This document shows, piece by piece, positions 14,101 to 22,889 of a stretch of 64,000 nucleotides of DNA (position 1 is the stretch's first letter; every line of letters starts with the position of its first letter). Where the stretch lies: NCBI RefSeq assembly GCF_039555335.1, contig NC_092637.1, positions 37,970,526 to 38,034,525 of the forward strand, in the 5' to 3' direction. Below the pieces are notes generated by a model. The model saw only the letters and a program-made list of their open reading frames with translations, made no database searches and was not told the origin of the DNA. The DNA comes from Amphiura filiformis (lineage: Eukaryota; Echinodermata; Ophiuroidea; Amphilepidida; Amphiuridae). The position numbers and the translations under genes are program-made.

Positions 14101-15111
14101 ATTAGGGAAAGACTCATCAGCCTGCACTTACTGTTAATTTTTCAATCACTATGCCCTCTATCGACCTAGATTAGATTAGATTTATAGTCTTTATTCCAGC
14201 CGACTTGTTCTTCTTCGTGACGAATGAGCACAATCCAGTTTGGAACCGAGACTAGCAATATTTAACACCGTATTAACGTACGTAAAAACGTACTGTCCAC
14301 GTGATGCGTTTGGATCATCGCAATCTCTCTATTATGTTTATGATAAACGACTGAAGTCTTGCTTGCAGGACTAATAGCTGACGTAACTGTTAGGGCCAAA
14401 ATGTCCCAAAGTGGGTATTGTGTAATATATTGACTCGTTGGTTTTGGTATATTCATTGGAACCTCAACCAGGGATCAATGTATTACTTATACAAGGAGCT
14501 ACTGACACTCAATCTAAGAATCTACACGTCATGTTGAAGAACTTTCATGGGGTCAAGAGTAAAAATTACACAATAAGTAACAACAATATTAAATACTGAC
14601 GCTTTTTACTCCACAATAACAAAACAAATTGTTATTGTATATGTAATTATTGCTATTATCCAAATGAATGTTATGATATAGTGACGTCAGAGCTAACTAG
14701 TTCATTGTACTTTATAGTTTTTGTAGAATTTTAGTGGTTTTTTTTTAATCTGTATTATTTGTTACATGCCTATGTTTACAATTAAGTATTTGATTGTGTT
14801 TTGATATAGGGTGCTGCTTGTTTGTGACTTTAATGCTACATTACCTTTGGTTAGTGGTGTTTATGTGGATGCTGGTAGAAGGAGTCCATCTGTTCTTAAA
14901 AGTCAACCCCAGCTTCAAGTGGAAGATTAAACTACCGATATGTGCACCTCTTGCATGGGGTAAGAACAGCTCGTAACCATAACTTTACCATTGCTTGTCA
15001 ATGGGTTTTGTTCAATATTGTTCGTTGGTTCTTGCCATTTTATTCATAGACTTTTATCCTCTGAAGTTATTAGATTTATTATTTGTTTAATTTATCAACT
15101 AATAATTAATT

Positions 15112-15178
<67 letters not shown>

Positions 15179-15424
15179 TAATTAATTACTTTAATTTTTT
15201 GTGTGAAAACTCAGGTATACCAGCAGTCATTGCATTCATAACCCTAGGAGCAGGGATATCAAAATACGCAGAAAACGGAAGGTTAGTAGAATAATAAACG
15301 GTAGAACTTTTCATCATTACTTTTAAAGATACAATACAAAACAATGTCTAAAATTTCCCACTTAGAGTGACCCTGTAATTATAGAACGTTTTGGCCTCGT
15401 ATTATTATTATTATTATTATTATT

Positions 15425-15493
<69 letters not shown>

Positions 15494-18400
15494 CTTTAGA
15501 TGTTGGCTGCCATTGCAAGATGGCCTGATTGCTGCATTTGCCACACCGGCATTACTTATCACAGCAGTAAGTTGAAGCCATGGAAAAAATAATATAATAG
15601 TATTTCACTTGACTACCAAGCCAAGATATGAAGAGCTTATTTCCAAACCGTGTTAAGTCCACAAACCCATGTATCTGATTTCCCTGTGCGATATTACAAT
15701 GAGTTGTGATGCTAATTTCAGTTGGATGCACCATTACAAAGCAAACAGTGGATGGATGCACAGTAAGAATACTGTGTGTGCCTTTGTTTCCCAAATGCGA
15801 ACAATAGTCTGCATATTGTTATGCAGCATTGTTATGGTAAATAATAGCTTGTTGATGGTACAACTCATTGTTGCTAATGTCAAGAAATTGTGATTGTATC
15901 ACACAAGTTAATGAGACACATGGGGTTGTGGACTTAACACGGTTTGGAAATAAGCTCTTCATATAAAATAACGTCCTCCTAATACATTAGAGCAGTCTTT
16001 TCTTAGGTTTGTATTTTTAAGGGCTGGGGTATGAACGTTTGGACAGTATTTATTTTGGGACATTAGAGCACATCAGACATATCGAATTGCATTCTGAATA
16101 CGAAGAATGTCATTCTGATATCAAATAATTTTGATTTTTTGAAATTCGCAATTTAATACACATTTTATGGCAAATCATTAAAAATTGATATTTTTGATAT
16201 TTAACAGTACTTGAAGTAAACTTTATAAATCTGATGATTTATACTTAAAGTGTATGTAGGTGGGATGAAAAGCCGACGATCAATTGAAAATTTTGACCTT
16301 TCGTATTGAAGATATGGATTTTTCCCAAAACACCAAAAAAAAAAAAGTCTTTTGGGAAAAAATCCATATCTTCAATATGAAAGGTCAAAATTTTCAATTG
16401 ACCGTCGGCTTTTCCTCCTGCTACATACACTTTAAGAATATATCATTAGATTTATATAATTTACTTCGAGGACTGTTATATATCAAAATTTGAAAATATC
16501 AAATTTTTATAATTTGTCATAAAATTTGTATTATATTGTGATTTTCAAAAATGAAAATTATTTGATATCAAAAAGACAGGCTTCGTATTCAGAATGCAAT
16601 TCGATAGGTCTGAGGTGCTCTTATGTCCCACAAAAATACTGTCGAAACGCAATAAACGCTCATTTTAGATCCCTTAACCGTACTCCGTAATTGTGTATTT
16701 CCAATGGTATACTATAGAGTACTTCTTTTGAAGACGTTCTTTAATATGTATTGTTTTACAGCTCTCGAAGACTGATTTGTAACCCCCCTCCCCCTCTGTA
16801 TAGAGTATGCTGTGATTCGACTGAACTTGCTAACATTATTACATAATGATTTTTAATATTTTTACATAATGATTTTTAATATTTTTACATAATGATTACT
16901 TATCAAATATTTCCTGCTGTAATTATTTAAGGTCAACTTGGTATTTCTTGCCATCATCATTCGCAAATTTCTGAATCTCAAAACCAATCAGGATAAGTCA
17001 GAAATGGATCGTATCAAGTAGGTTCTTTTTTATAAAAGATTCTTTTTTCAATTGCACTCACACACATACGTATATCTGTGATGTATTATAGTTACTAAGG
17101 TTGAGCTGATAAACCAATTTAACATGACCATTAGCGTTTTCGAAGTATGGCGTAAACCAAAGGAGGGCAGTATTCAATATGGGTAAAACCCGGCAATTTC
17201 AAAAGACTTTACCCACTTCGTTCAGCGCTGTCCTATTGTGTCCACCATTAAAAGTTTAAAACCTTAGACCTATAATTTCTTTACCACTTAACATTTCCTC
17301 ACTGCCTGAAGCTAGACAAACGATTTGGTCCAAGTACTATAAAATAGGAGCATCTGTGCACAATTAAACCTGACCTTCGACCCCTTTTTGACAGGTCAAT
17401 CCGCAACCACAGGTAGGTCGTACACGCACAAAATTGATATTCTTGTGATTCTTTGTGACCAGACGTATAATATATGCTTTTAAGTAAAATCGGAGCATGA
17501 TTTAATGTTTGACCACTGTATGACCATATGGAGTCATTTGAGGGTCATTTTGAGGGCCATAGACTCAAAATAACGCACGGTATAACCCCCTTTTCTGGAT
17601 TCAACAGGTTTATATTAGCTAAGATACTTAGGTGACCAACTTTTAGTAAGAAATGCTTTATACAATCAGATTTAATTATTGAAATCTTGTCTAGTTTATC
17701 ATGTCCAGTACGTCGGTAGGCTAATGGGGGCTCCCATTTTCTTTGGAAGAGGGGTTAATGAATATGTTGGTGACCGAAGTCAAAAAGTTTATGACATATA
17801 TACATTCCCCCTATCGCAGGCTGAAAAATGTGTATGATCGACTATCTCGGGTTCAAAATATTTCACAGACTCCAAACCAATCATTCATTGTTGAAACTAA
17901 GGCCCGCCAAGCGTAAAATTGTGATCGTTAGTGTAAAGAATTCGCGCGGAGAATTTGTAATTATTGTAAACAAATGCGAGCGGAGCGTGCGAAAATTTTG
18001 TACACACATTTTGAATGAATCATTGACTAATAACCGTACAAGCACATTTGGTATCTTCATTAAAACATTCATAAATGCAAGATGCGGTTTTGATATAATT
18101 ATAATTGCTTTAATATTACTTTATAATCCACCTATTTTCATTGTCTATCAAAGAGCCAGTGTTCGAGCCGTAGCGATATTAATTCCCCTCTTAGGGTTGA
18201 CATGTATCTTCGGAGTGTTACAGTTTGACCAGGCTGCCACTGCGTTCGCATATCTCTTTGTTTTCTGCAATGGACTTCAGGTAATTACATCACATTATTC
18301 TAAACAGCGTTTTTAACTTCCAATACTAATGTGTGTTATTATTTGGCACATGTATTTCCCAATCAGCTGTTTATTCTATTATATAAAAACATGTAGTCCT

Positions 18401-20491
18401 CTAAAAACATGTCAAACGTGGTCATAAAAGATGCTAAGCTTACAATAATTTTCTTTTCGTACTGTAGAAGTTTACCTGAAAAAGGCATATACCTCAGCAT
18501 AATGCTTTTGAACGTAGTCGTTGAATAGTATATTTGGCATTAACATATAACTCAGTGAAAATCGGACATTATATTTCCAGTGGCCTGCTTCTGATCAAGC
18601 TGACAGATAGAACTGTATAATCAATCCAAGTCTTATTGAGCATTAGTGCAGTGATAGCGCCATCTATTGTAATTCAGTTTATTTTGTATTTTAAGTGGTT
18701 TGAAGCTATATAAATGACTAAATTGTTGGAAAAAGAAGGCAAACTACAAAAACGAAAGAGCAATCAAGGTTGCCCCAAAATGTTGCCCCGCATGGCTAAA
18801 AAAGAAACAATAGCGATCGATCTTAAAATTATCAAAATTAATTAGGAGGGCAGGGCCTGAAGAATGAGGGAAATTGAGGCGTAAATGTAACCGTATAGAA
18901 TTCCATTTAAGGTATTATGGGCTGCTGTTTCGGAGAGGGTAGCGAATTATAGCTGAAATAAAAGCGTAATTCCTATGCACGAAATAGAATCGCCAAAAAG
19001 TTGCATTTTTCTAATTATCGAGAAAATAGGTCCGTGAATTAATTAAGAAGTGGGCAGAAACAGGTTTGAAGTCTTGAGCGCATGTCAAAAACAGTGAGGG
19101 TGCTGTCTACGTGCTTCTACCATACATTGAAACTTATGTCAAACTTTCATCGATTTGCAATCGAATGGTTATCATAAAATATCTCAAAAAGCGCCCAAAA
19201 GCCACCAAAGCAAGCTAAGAAAACGGGCATTTATCTGTACGTGTATTTCAATGGGGCGATTATTTAGTGATGTGTTCCCTAAATGGATTCTAATTTCGTT
19301 ATTGACAGCTAGTCATATATATTGATCCTTACATACAGCTCGTCAACCATTTCATTCACCTTACATAACCTTAACAAATTTATTTTCTTTTTTAATTTTA
19401 AAAACATTGCGTAACCTTAAATATATTGGAAATCTACAGATGGGGCTATACGGAATAAACTGAATAACTATCACTTCATTAATATGCTCAATATTAGCAC
19501 ATTAAGGGATCTGGAATGAGCGTTTTGAGCGTTTCGACAGTATTTTTGTGACATATGAGAGCACATCAGACATATCGAATTGCATTCTGAATACGCGGAA
19601 TGTCTTTCTGATATCAAATAATTTTCAGTTTTTGAAATTCACGATATAATACAAATTTTATGAAAAATTATTAAAATTTTATATTTTCACATTTTTGATA
19701 TATAACAGTCCTTGAAGTAAATCTAATGACATATTCTGAAAGTGTATGTAGTTGGGAGGAAAAAGCCGACGATCAATTGAAAATGTTGACCTTTCATATT
19801 GAAGATATGGATTTTTTCCCCAAAAGACCTAATTTTTTTTGGTGTTTTTGGGAAAAAATCCATATCTTCAATATGAAAGGTCAAAATTTTCAATTGATCG
19901 TCGGCTTTTCATCCCACCTACATACACTTCAAGTATAAATCATCAGATTTATAAAGTTTACTTCGAGTACTGTTAAATATCAAAAATATCAATTTTTAAT
20001 CATTTGCCATAAAATGTGTATTACATTGCGAATTTCAAAAATTATTTGATATCAGAAGGACATTCTTCGTATTCAGAATGCAATTCGATATGTCTGATGT
20101 GCTCTAATGTCCCACAATAAATACTGTCCAAACGTTCATACCCCACCCCTTAAGACTGTTGTACATTGCTTGATATTAGCACTTTAAATTAGTAGAAAGA
20201 CTGGGATGGTAAAATATTGCATTTTTAAATCAATTTCTGTTGACAGGGGGTATTCATCTTCATCACACAGTGCCTTTTGGATGATGATGTAAGTATAAAA
20301 AATCGATTCTCAATTCTGTGAAATACATTATAATTCAAACATAGCGTTACACTAGGCCCAGTAACCAGACGACCTTAGTTAACCTTTGAGGCTAAGAAAA
20401 TTCCAAAACGCGCAGGAACGAAAGAAAAACATTTACGTAAAATTAAACCTGCGTAAATGTGCCTTATCAAGCAAAAAATGTTAGAAGGATT

Positions 20492-20583
<92 letters not shown>

Positions 20584-20961
20584 TATTAATTTAATAATTT
20601 AATAAATTTATTTATTATATTTATTTTATTTATTTATTAACTAAATATTTATTTATTTATTTACTTTATTGTTATTTGTGTGTGTGGGTTGGGGGGGGTG
20701 TGTGTATGTGTGGGGGGGGGGAGTTTGGTTGGGAGTTTGATTGGTTTTTTTACTCTTTATTTATATATTGTTTGTTTGTTCGTTCGTTTGTGTATTTTTT
20801 TGGTCATTTATTATTTTATTTTTTATTTTTTTTTAATTAATTGATTATTTAATTTATATATTTATTCATATATTTATTTATTTTTCCAGGTGAAAGTGTT
20901 CTTGAAGCAAAAAGTTTCTCGTGGACGAGTTGACCAGTCCAACAGTACTGGTGATACTTAG
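169..20961 (+). CDS. Adhesion-type GPCR with YWTD (LDLR class B) propeller ectodomain, 5' partial, 19 exons
   Basis: Exons read from GT-AG sites with matching phases: 169-368, 1277-1430, 1714-1826, 4892-5161, 5535-5611, 5853-5952, 8124-8246, 9114-9295, 9459-9502, 12066-12171, 12583-12692, 13683-13782, 14810-14959, 15215-15281, 15500-15566, 16932-17017, 18154-18280, 20247-20288 and 20890-20961 (TAG stop). About 730 residues lie in the window. Domain order is propeller blades, GAIN with GPS, 7TM, short tail. Family knowledge: adhesion GPCRs self-cleave at the GPS, and the tethered peptide activates the membrane part at the cell surface. The signal peptide and first exon(s) lie upstream of the window. 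The start of the first visible exon is uncertain (169, or an AG at 103-104 giving 105). The ligand cannot be read. One junction, exon 12 to 13, is out of phase as drawn and is treated separately. Confidence 0.87.
369..1276 (+). other. Receptor intron 1 with a small inverted-repeat element
   Basis: No coding signal is seen. The only structure recognised is a short TIR element at 981-1173. The rest is AT-rich intron. Confidence 0.6.
981..1173. mobile_element. Short foldback MITE
   Basis: The left end ATAGTACTTTCGGTGCCCGA and the reverse complement of the right end, ATAGAACTATCGGTACCCGC, match over about 33 nt, ending in GGTACCGATG on both sides. The whole unit is about 190 bp and has no coding capacity. 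The transposon family is not recognised. Confidence 0.6.
1910..2690. repeat. 60-bp minisatellite in receptor intron 3
   Basis: About a dozen diverged units, period near 60 nt, share CAATTTACACAGCAATGTAC followed by ACTTACCATAATCTGGGTGT and CCTCACAAAAACACTTT. Some units are truncated. The array starts about 85 nt after exon 3. Open frames inside it, on both strands, simply translate the repeat and are not genes. Confidence 0.93.
2691..4891 (+). other. Rest of receptor intron 3
   Basis: A palindrome at 3168-3216 pairs ATAATTTATTCTATT with its complement. Near 4125-4155 the sequence ATGGGTGTAGTACCCCCTTAA resembles one end of the TTAA-flanked element at 36035-36395, so this may be a solo end. 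No exon is seen. Confidence 0.5.
5535..12171 (+). CDS. GAIN domain and GPS autoproteolysis site (exons 5-10)
   Basis: Exons 5535-5611 and 5853-5952 give a mainly helical segment (DETVDDFLRTWERLNSIF) that fits GAIN subdomain A. Exons 8124-8246 and 9114-9295 give beta-rich subdomain B. Exons 9459-9502 and 12066-12171 form the GPS: CQFLTSTG, then SWSQKGC, then TCSCDHMTSFAVLM. The four GPS cysteines and the Trp before the third block are present. The cleavage tripeptide reads His-Met-Thr, where most relatives have His-Leu-Thr; His and Thr, the chemically important residues, are kept. The inferred tethered agonist is TSFAVLMQVVE. In the first block the usual CxFW is CQFL. Autoproteolysis is therefore plausible but unproven. 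Confidence 0.86.
6379..7207. mobile_element. TIR element (about 830 bp) in receptor intron 6
   Basis: Left end AAAAAGTCGGGATTAAAGAT and right end ATTTTTAATCCCGACTTTTA are inverted copies. The similarity runs on for about 38 nt (ACTAGTCGCCTCTGA on the left, TCAGACGCGAACTATT on the right). The interior has no reading frame, so this looks like a non-autonomous DNA transposon of unidentified family. Confidence 0.65.
7605..7952. mobile_element. Foldback element in receptor intron 6
   Basis: The left arm, about 7620-7730, includes GGATTAACTACCATAGCAAT and ACCGCCCTGCAC. It is matched in inverse orientation by 7866-7950. The arms are roughly 85-100 nt with about 130 nt between them. It has no coding potential. 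It lies about 170 nt before exon 7 of the receptor. Confidence 0.65.
8271..8933. mobile_element. TTAA-flanked foldback element, copy 1
   Basis: Bounded by TTAA at 8271-8274 and 8930-8933. Ends are GGGCTGGGGTATGAACG and CGCTCATTTTAGATCCC. Almost the whole 655 bp is an imperfect inverted repeat; blocks such as GACATATCGAATTGCATTCT recur inverted near the other end, and the centre holds TGAAGATATGGATTTTT pairing with its complement. TTAA duplication is typical of piggyBac-type insertion (family knowledge); no transposase is present. It begins 25 nt after exon 7. Confidence 0.82.
9510..9985. mobile_element. Probable TIR element in receptor intron 9
   Basis: Left end TACATTGAGTGAGAACACAAAT then CGGCCTCATACTAGTGGGGC. 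The right end (about 9935-9982) inverted reads AAGGTAAGAGAACATAAATC then TGCCTCACTAATGTGGGGCC. Similarity is moderate. No coding frame. Confidence 0.45.
10000..10258. mobile_element. Small MITE in receptor intron 9
   Basis: TIRs of about 35 nt: ATATGTGATGCGATCAAGCA at the left and TACTTGATCGCATCACATAT at the right, extended inward by CAGTCGGAACTT and AGCTCCGACCG. Total about 260 bp, non-coding. Confidence 0.7.
10385..11015. repeat. Palindromic tandem array of a GCTAGTCCGA motif
   Basis: From 10385 to about 10700 the motif GC(G/C)CTAGTCCGA recurs every 12-28 nt on the plus strand, often spaced by ATTTGAAAACCACT-type filler. From about 10704 to 11005 the same motif recurs inverted (TTCGGACTAGCGC). 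The change of direction is at about 10700. No reading frame is kept across the array. Confidence 0.9.
11288..11879. mobile_element. TIR element (about 590 bp) in receptor intron 9
   Basis: Ends are GTGACCATACGGCACGAATG and CATTCGCCGTGTACGGTCAC in inverted pairing (about 30 nt with mismatches). AAAT lies on both sides, consistent with a 4-bp target duplication. Interior non-coding. Confidence 0.65.
12583..20961 (+). CDS. Seven-transmembrane (family B2) module and C-tail (exons 11-19)
   Basis: TM1 is in 12583-12692 (RALSVLTNLLLPVSILCLAA), TM2 in 13683-13782 (IHINLAVSLLLAQLLFVSG) and TM3 in 14810-14959 (WLVVFMWMLVEGVHLFL). TM4 is in 15215-15281 (GIPAVIAFITLGAG, preceded by LAW), TM5 in 15500-15566 plus 16932-17017 (CWLPLQDGLIAAFATPALL), TM6 in 18154-18280 (VRAVAILIPLLGLTCIFGVL) and TM7 in 18154-18280 plus 20247-20288 (AYLFVFCNGLQGVFIFITQ). 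The ECL2 Cys-Trp and the TM4 Trp-Gly are conserved. TM6 reads LLGLTC where most family members have LLGLTW. The cytoplasmic tail is only about 25 residues, ending STGDT before TAG. No obvious phosphorylation cluster or PDZ ligand is visible. Confidence 0.9.
13118..13410. repeat. Dispersed repeat with a nested foldback (copy 1)
   Basis: ATTTCAACCAAGGATTTCAC at the left and ATATCAAACTCACTCGATAG near the right match 36478-36735, in the same orientation. A foldback unit at about 13181-13311 (GTATTCACTATTTATAAATA and its complement) interrupts this copy and is absent from the other. It lies in the intron between TM1 and TM2 exons. Confidence 0.6.
15112..15187. repeat. (CAAT)n microsatellite
   Basis: About 17 perfect CAAT units lie in the intron just before the TM4 exon; the array ends about 27 nt before that exon. 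Confidence 0.97.
15402..15491. repeat. (ATT)n microsatellite
   Basis: ATT units with one GTG interruption. The array forms the upstream part of the acceptor region of the TM5 exon (15500). Reading it on the minus strand gives a spurious poly-Asn frame. Confidence 0.97.
15628..15962. mobile_element. Foldback MITE between TM5 exons
   Basis: Near-perfect inverted repeats of about 45 nt: ATGAAGAGCTTATTTCCAAA at the left and TTTGGAAATAAGCTCTTCAT at the right, continuing through CCGTGTTAAGTCCACAA. The interior is 245 bp of non-coding sequence. A related end lies near 8053-8070. Confidence 0.8.
16017..16677. mobile_element. TTAA-flanked foldback element, copy 2
   Basis: Same family and orientation as 8271-8933, bounded by TTAA at 16017-16020 and 16674-16677, with ends GGGCTGGGGTATGAACG and CGCTCATTTTAGATCCC. 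It differs from copy 1 by scattered substitutions and small indels, for example a longer A run at the hairpin centre. Confidence 0.83.
17018..18153 (+). other. Receptor intron before the TM6 exon
   Basis: No exon or clear element is seen. A long plus-strand frame at 17828-18316 merely overlaps the TM6/TM7 exon (18154-18280) and reads into the intron on both sides. Near 17930-17995 the sequence has GCGCGGAG/GAGCGTGCGAAAATTTT character, shared by low-similarity repeats near 41700 and 62030. Confidence 0.5.
19502..20153. mobile_element. TTAA-flanked foldback element, copy 3 (inverted)
   Basis: Bounded by TTAA at 19502-19505 and 20150-20153. The GGGATCTGGAATGAGCG end is at the left and CGTTCATACCCCACCCC at the right, so the copy is flipped relative to 8271-8933 and 16017-16677. 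It lies between the TM6/TM7 exons. Confidence 0.82.
20491..20888. repeat. (CTTT)n microsatellite and T-rich low-complexity tract
   Basis: About 23 CTTT units to 20584, then ATTT/TATTT-rich sequence with a G-rich patch near 20690-20720. It runs directly into the acceptor of the last receptor exon (20890), so it forms an unusually long pyrimidine-rich acceptor region. Confidence 0.93.
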
Positions 20962-21689
20962 ATAATATTTTGTTTGTTTTTTACTATATCCTCTATCGTG
21001 TCATAGGGAATAGATGTGTCGATATCCACTACGATAAAATATTGGTCCTGCCTATACTCTCTATGCTCTATGACAAGATCAAAGATAGTAAAGAGAATAA
21101 TTCCTTTTTAATCGTTTATTCTCATTCTCAGTCAGTTAAATATTATTTTAATAAGTAAAAACTGTTTCATCCTCTTTTATTGATTGACGTAATGGAAGTA
21201 TTAGAGTTTGGAAGAGCAATCGGTCGGTGGAATTTAGAAATGGTTTAACCCGGGACCTCCGATTGCAGATGGAAGTGTCTATGCATAAAGTGTGGGAGAG
21301 TGGGTAGATTACTTCATTAAATACCGTACGGTATCTGTACTTTAATTAACACTAGGTTTGATCATATACTTCTCTTATTGTTTCTGACAATGTGGTTATA
21401 TCTGACCTTTTTGTTAATTGGTGGAGGCATTATTATAATAGTCTGATGTGGACTGGCGTGAGTGTAAGCAAAACAGACACGAGACTGCAATTTCTGGTTG
21501 CACAAATGTCTACAATCCTCGTCAAAATAATTATGTTGGGACACTTATAAAAAACGTGCATTACATTTTAGCGTTATTTTCGTATTTTCAATATGCTGAA
21601 ATGGAGGATTTCTTGGTGGTAAGTCTAAACACCATGATCCAAATCACAGCCGTCCCTCTTCCCAACCAATGTTGGGTGCTATTTGGCTC

Positions 21690-22889
21690 ACGTGAGCAAA
21701 AAGGTAGGATTCAACAGTGATCGGTGGGAGTTATATTTACCAGGGGCGTAGCCAGCCTTTTAGTGTGAGGGAGCAAGCCAAATTTTCGTCCTCATTTGTC
21801 ATTTTGTTGTCCCATATTTAAAGTCATTTTAATGACACTTTACTCTTTGCCGTCCCCATTTTATCCCTGAACATTTTCAGTGGGGCACCCCCGGCTACGC
21901 CACTGATATATACATTTCCCTATCACAAGTGTCCCAACACTTGTGACTTTTTATCCCGTTTGGAAGGGAAACAGGAGGGGCAGTAAGTGCCAGTCACTCA
22001 TCACTGGTTACGCCACTGATGATTACCCAGCATTTGGTTGTATCATTGACATCCATATCATTTGATGACGTCATAATATTAACAATATGAAAATTAATAA
22101 TATGAAAACCAAACACAAAACTGAAAAGAAAAACAATACGCACTAGATGTTTATCTTGCTGATTTTATTAATATACACCATCACCTTTGAAGATCGCGAT
22201 TATCAAAATAAATCATATAAGTATTACGTTGCAAATCTCTTACACAATATGTCTTACTTTACAAACATTTTGAGCTGAAAGAGGATAATAATTATTTAAC
22301 CATCATAAACTGAGCATCAGTCCTCTTGCTAAATCTCAACATACGACGCGACAATTGCATCAAGCGAAGGCCCATTTTAACTGAATAAGTTCATCTAATT
22401 GTAACTAATTCCAATCTTAGTCATTATACAGCCCATGGTTGTGTAATCCAGACAATCTAGACATCTTTATCTCTCAACTTGGAAAATAATAATTTGCAAG
22501 AGGAACAGTTTTAGACTATTTTAATCAGATTCGGAGTATTGTTCCATGTTTTACTCCGCTGTGCAGCCGATATTTGACCTTTGTGCATATAACATGGATC
22601 AAACTATACTTATTTTGATAAGCGGAATAAATCGGTATGGTTTGTAACTAATTTTGTAAAGAAATCTAATTTCTTTATAAATCGCCATTTTGGTTTATCC
22701 GAATTAGGCATATGTTCTTAACACAGGATTTTCTTGGTACTTTTAGTATGATGTTATCGGGATCTCATTGAAATATATCATGGTAAATGTTGCAATTGGT
22801 TTCCAATCTTGCTTTACTTGGAAATGTTGGAGTAGTGTGACAAACTACTCCTCAACATTTTAGGACACTTTTAACATGTTCAATAGGAA
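21690..22889. repeat. Segmental duplication, copy A 3' flank block
   Basis: Aligns with 54660-55600 with many substitutions and small indels. Shared anchors are CTCATCACTGGTTACGCCAC, CACCTTTGAAGATCGCGAT and CTTGCTAAAT.TCAACATACG. A minus-strand AATAAA (plus TTTATT at 22164-22169) is kept in both copies. Together with 25470-25700 this is the part that follows the 3' end of the CAP gene. Confidence 0.85.
21742..21908. mobile_element. Small element present in copy A flank, absent in copy B
   Basis: Bounded by GGGGCGTAGCCAGCC and GGCTACGCCACTGA-type inverted ends. The surrounding sequence aligns with about 54690-54790, which lacks this block, so it looks like an insertion after the duplication. 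Confidence 0.55.

Noticed and set aside
15362..15562. Poly-Asn frame on the minus strand
   Set aside because: Antisense of the (ATT)n microsatellite before the TM5 exon.
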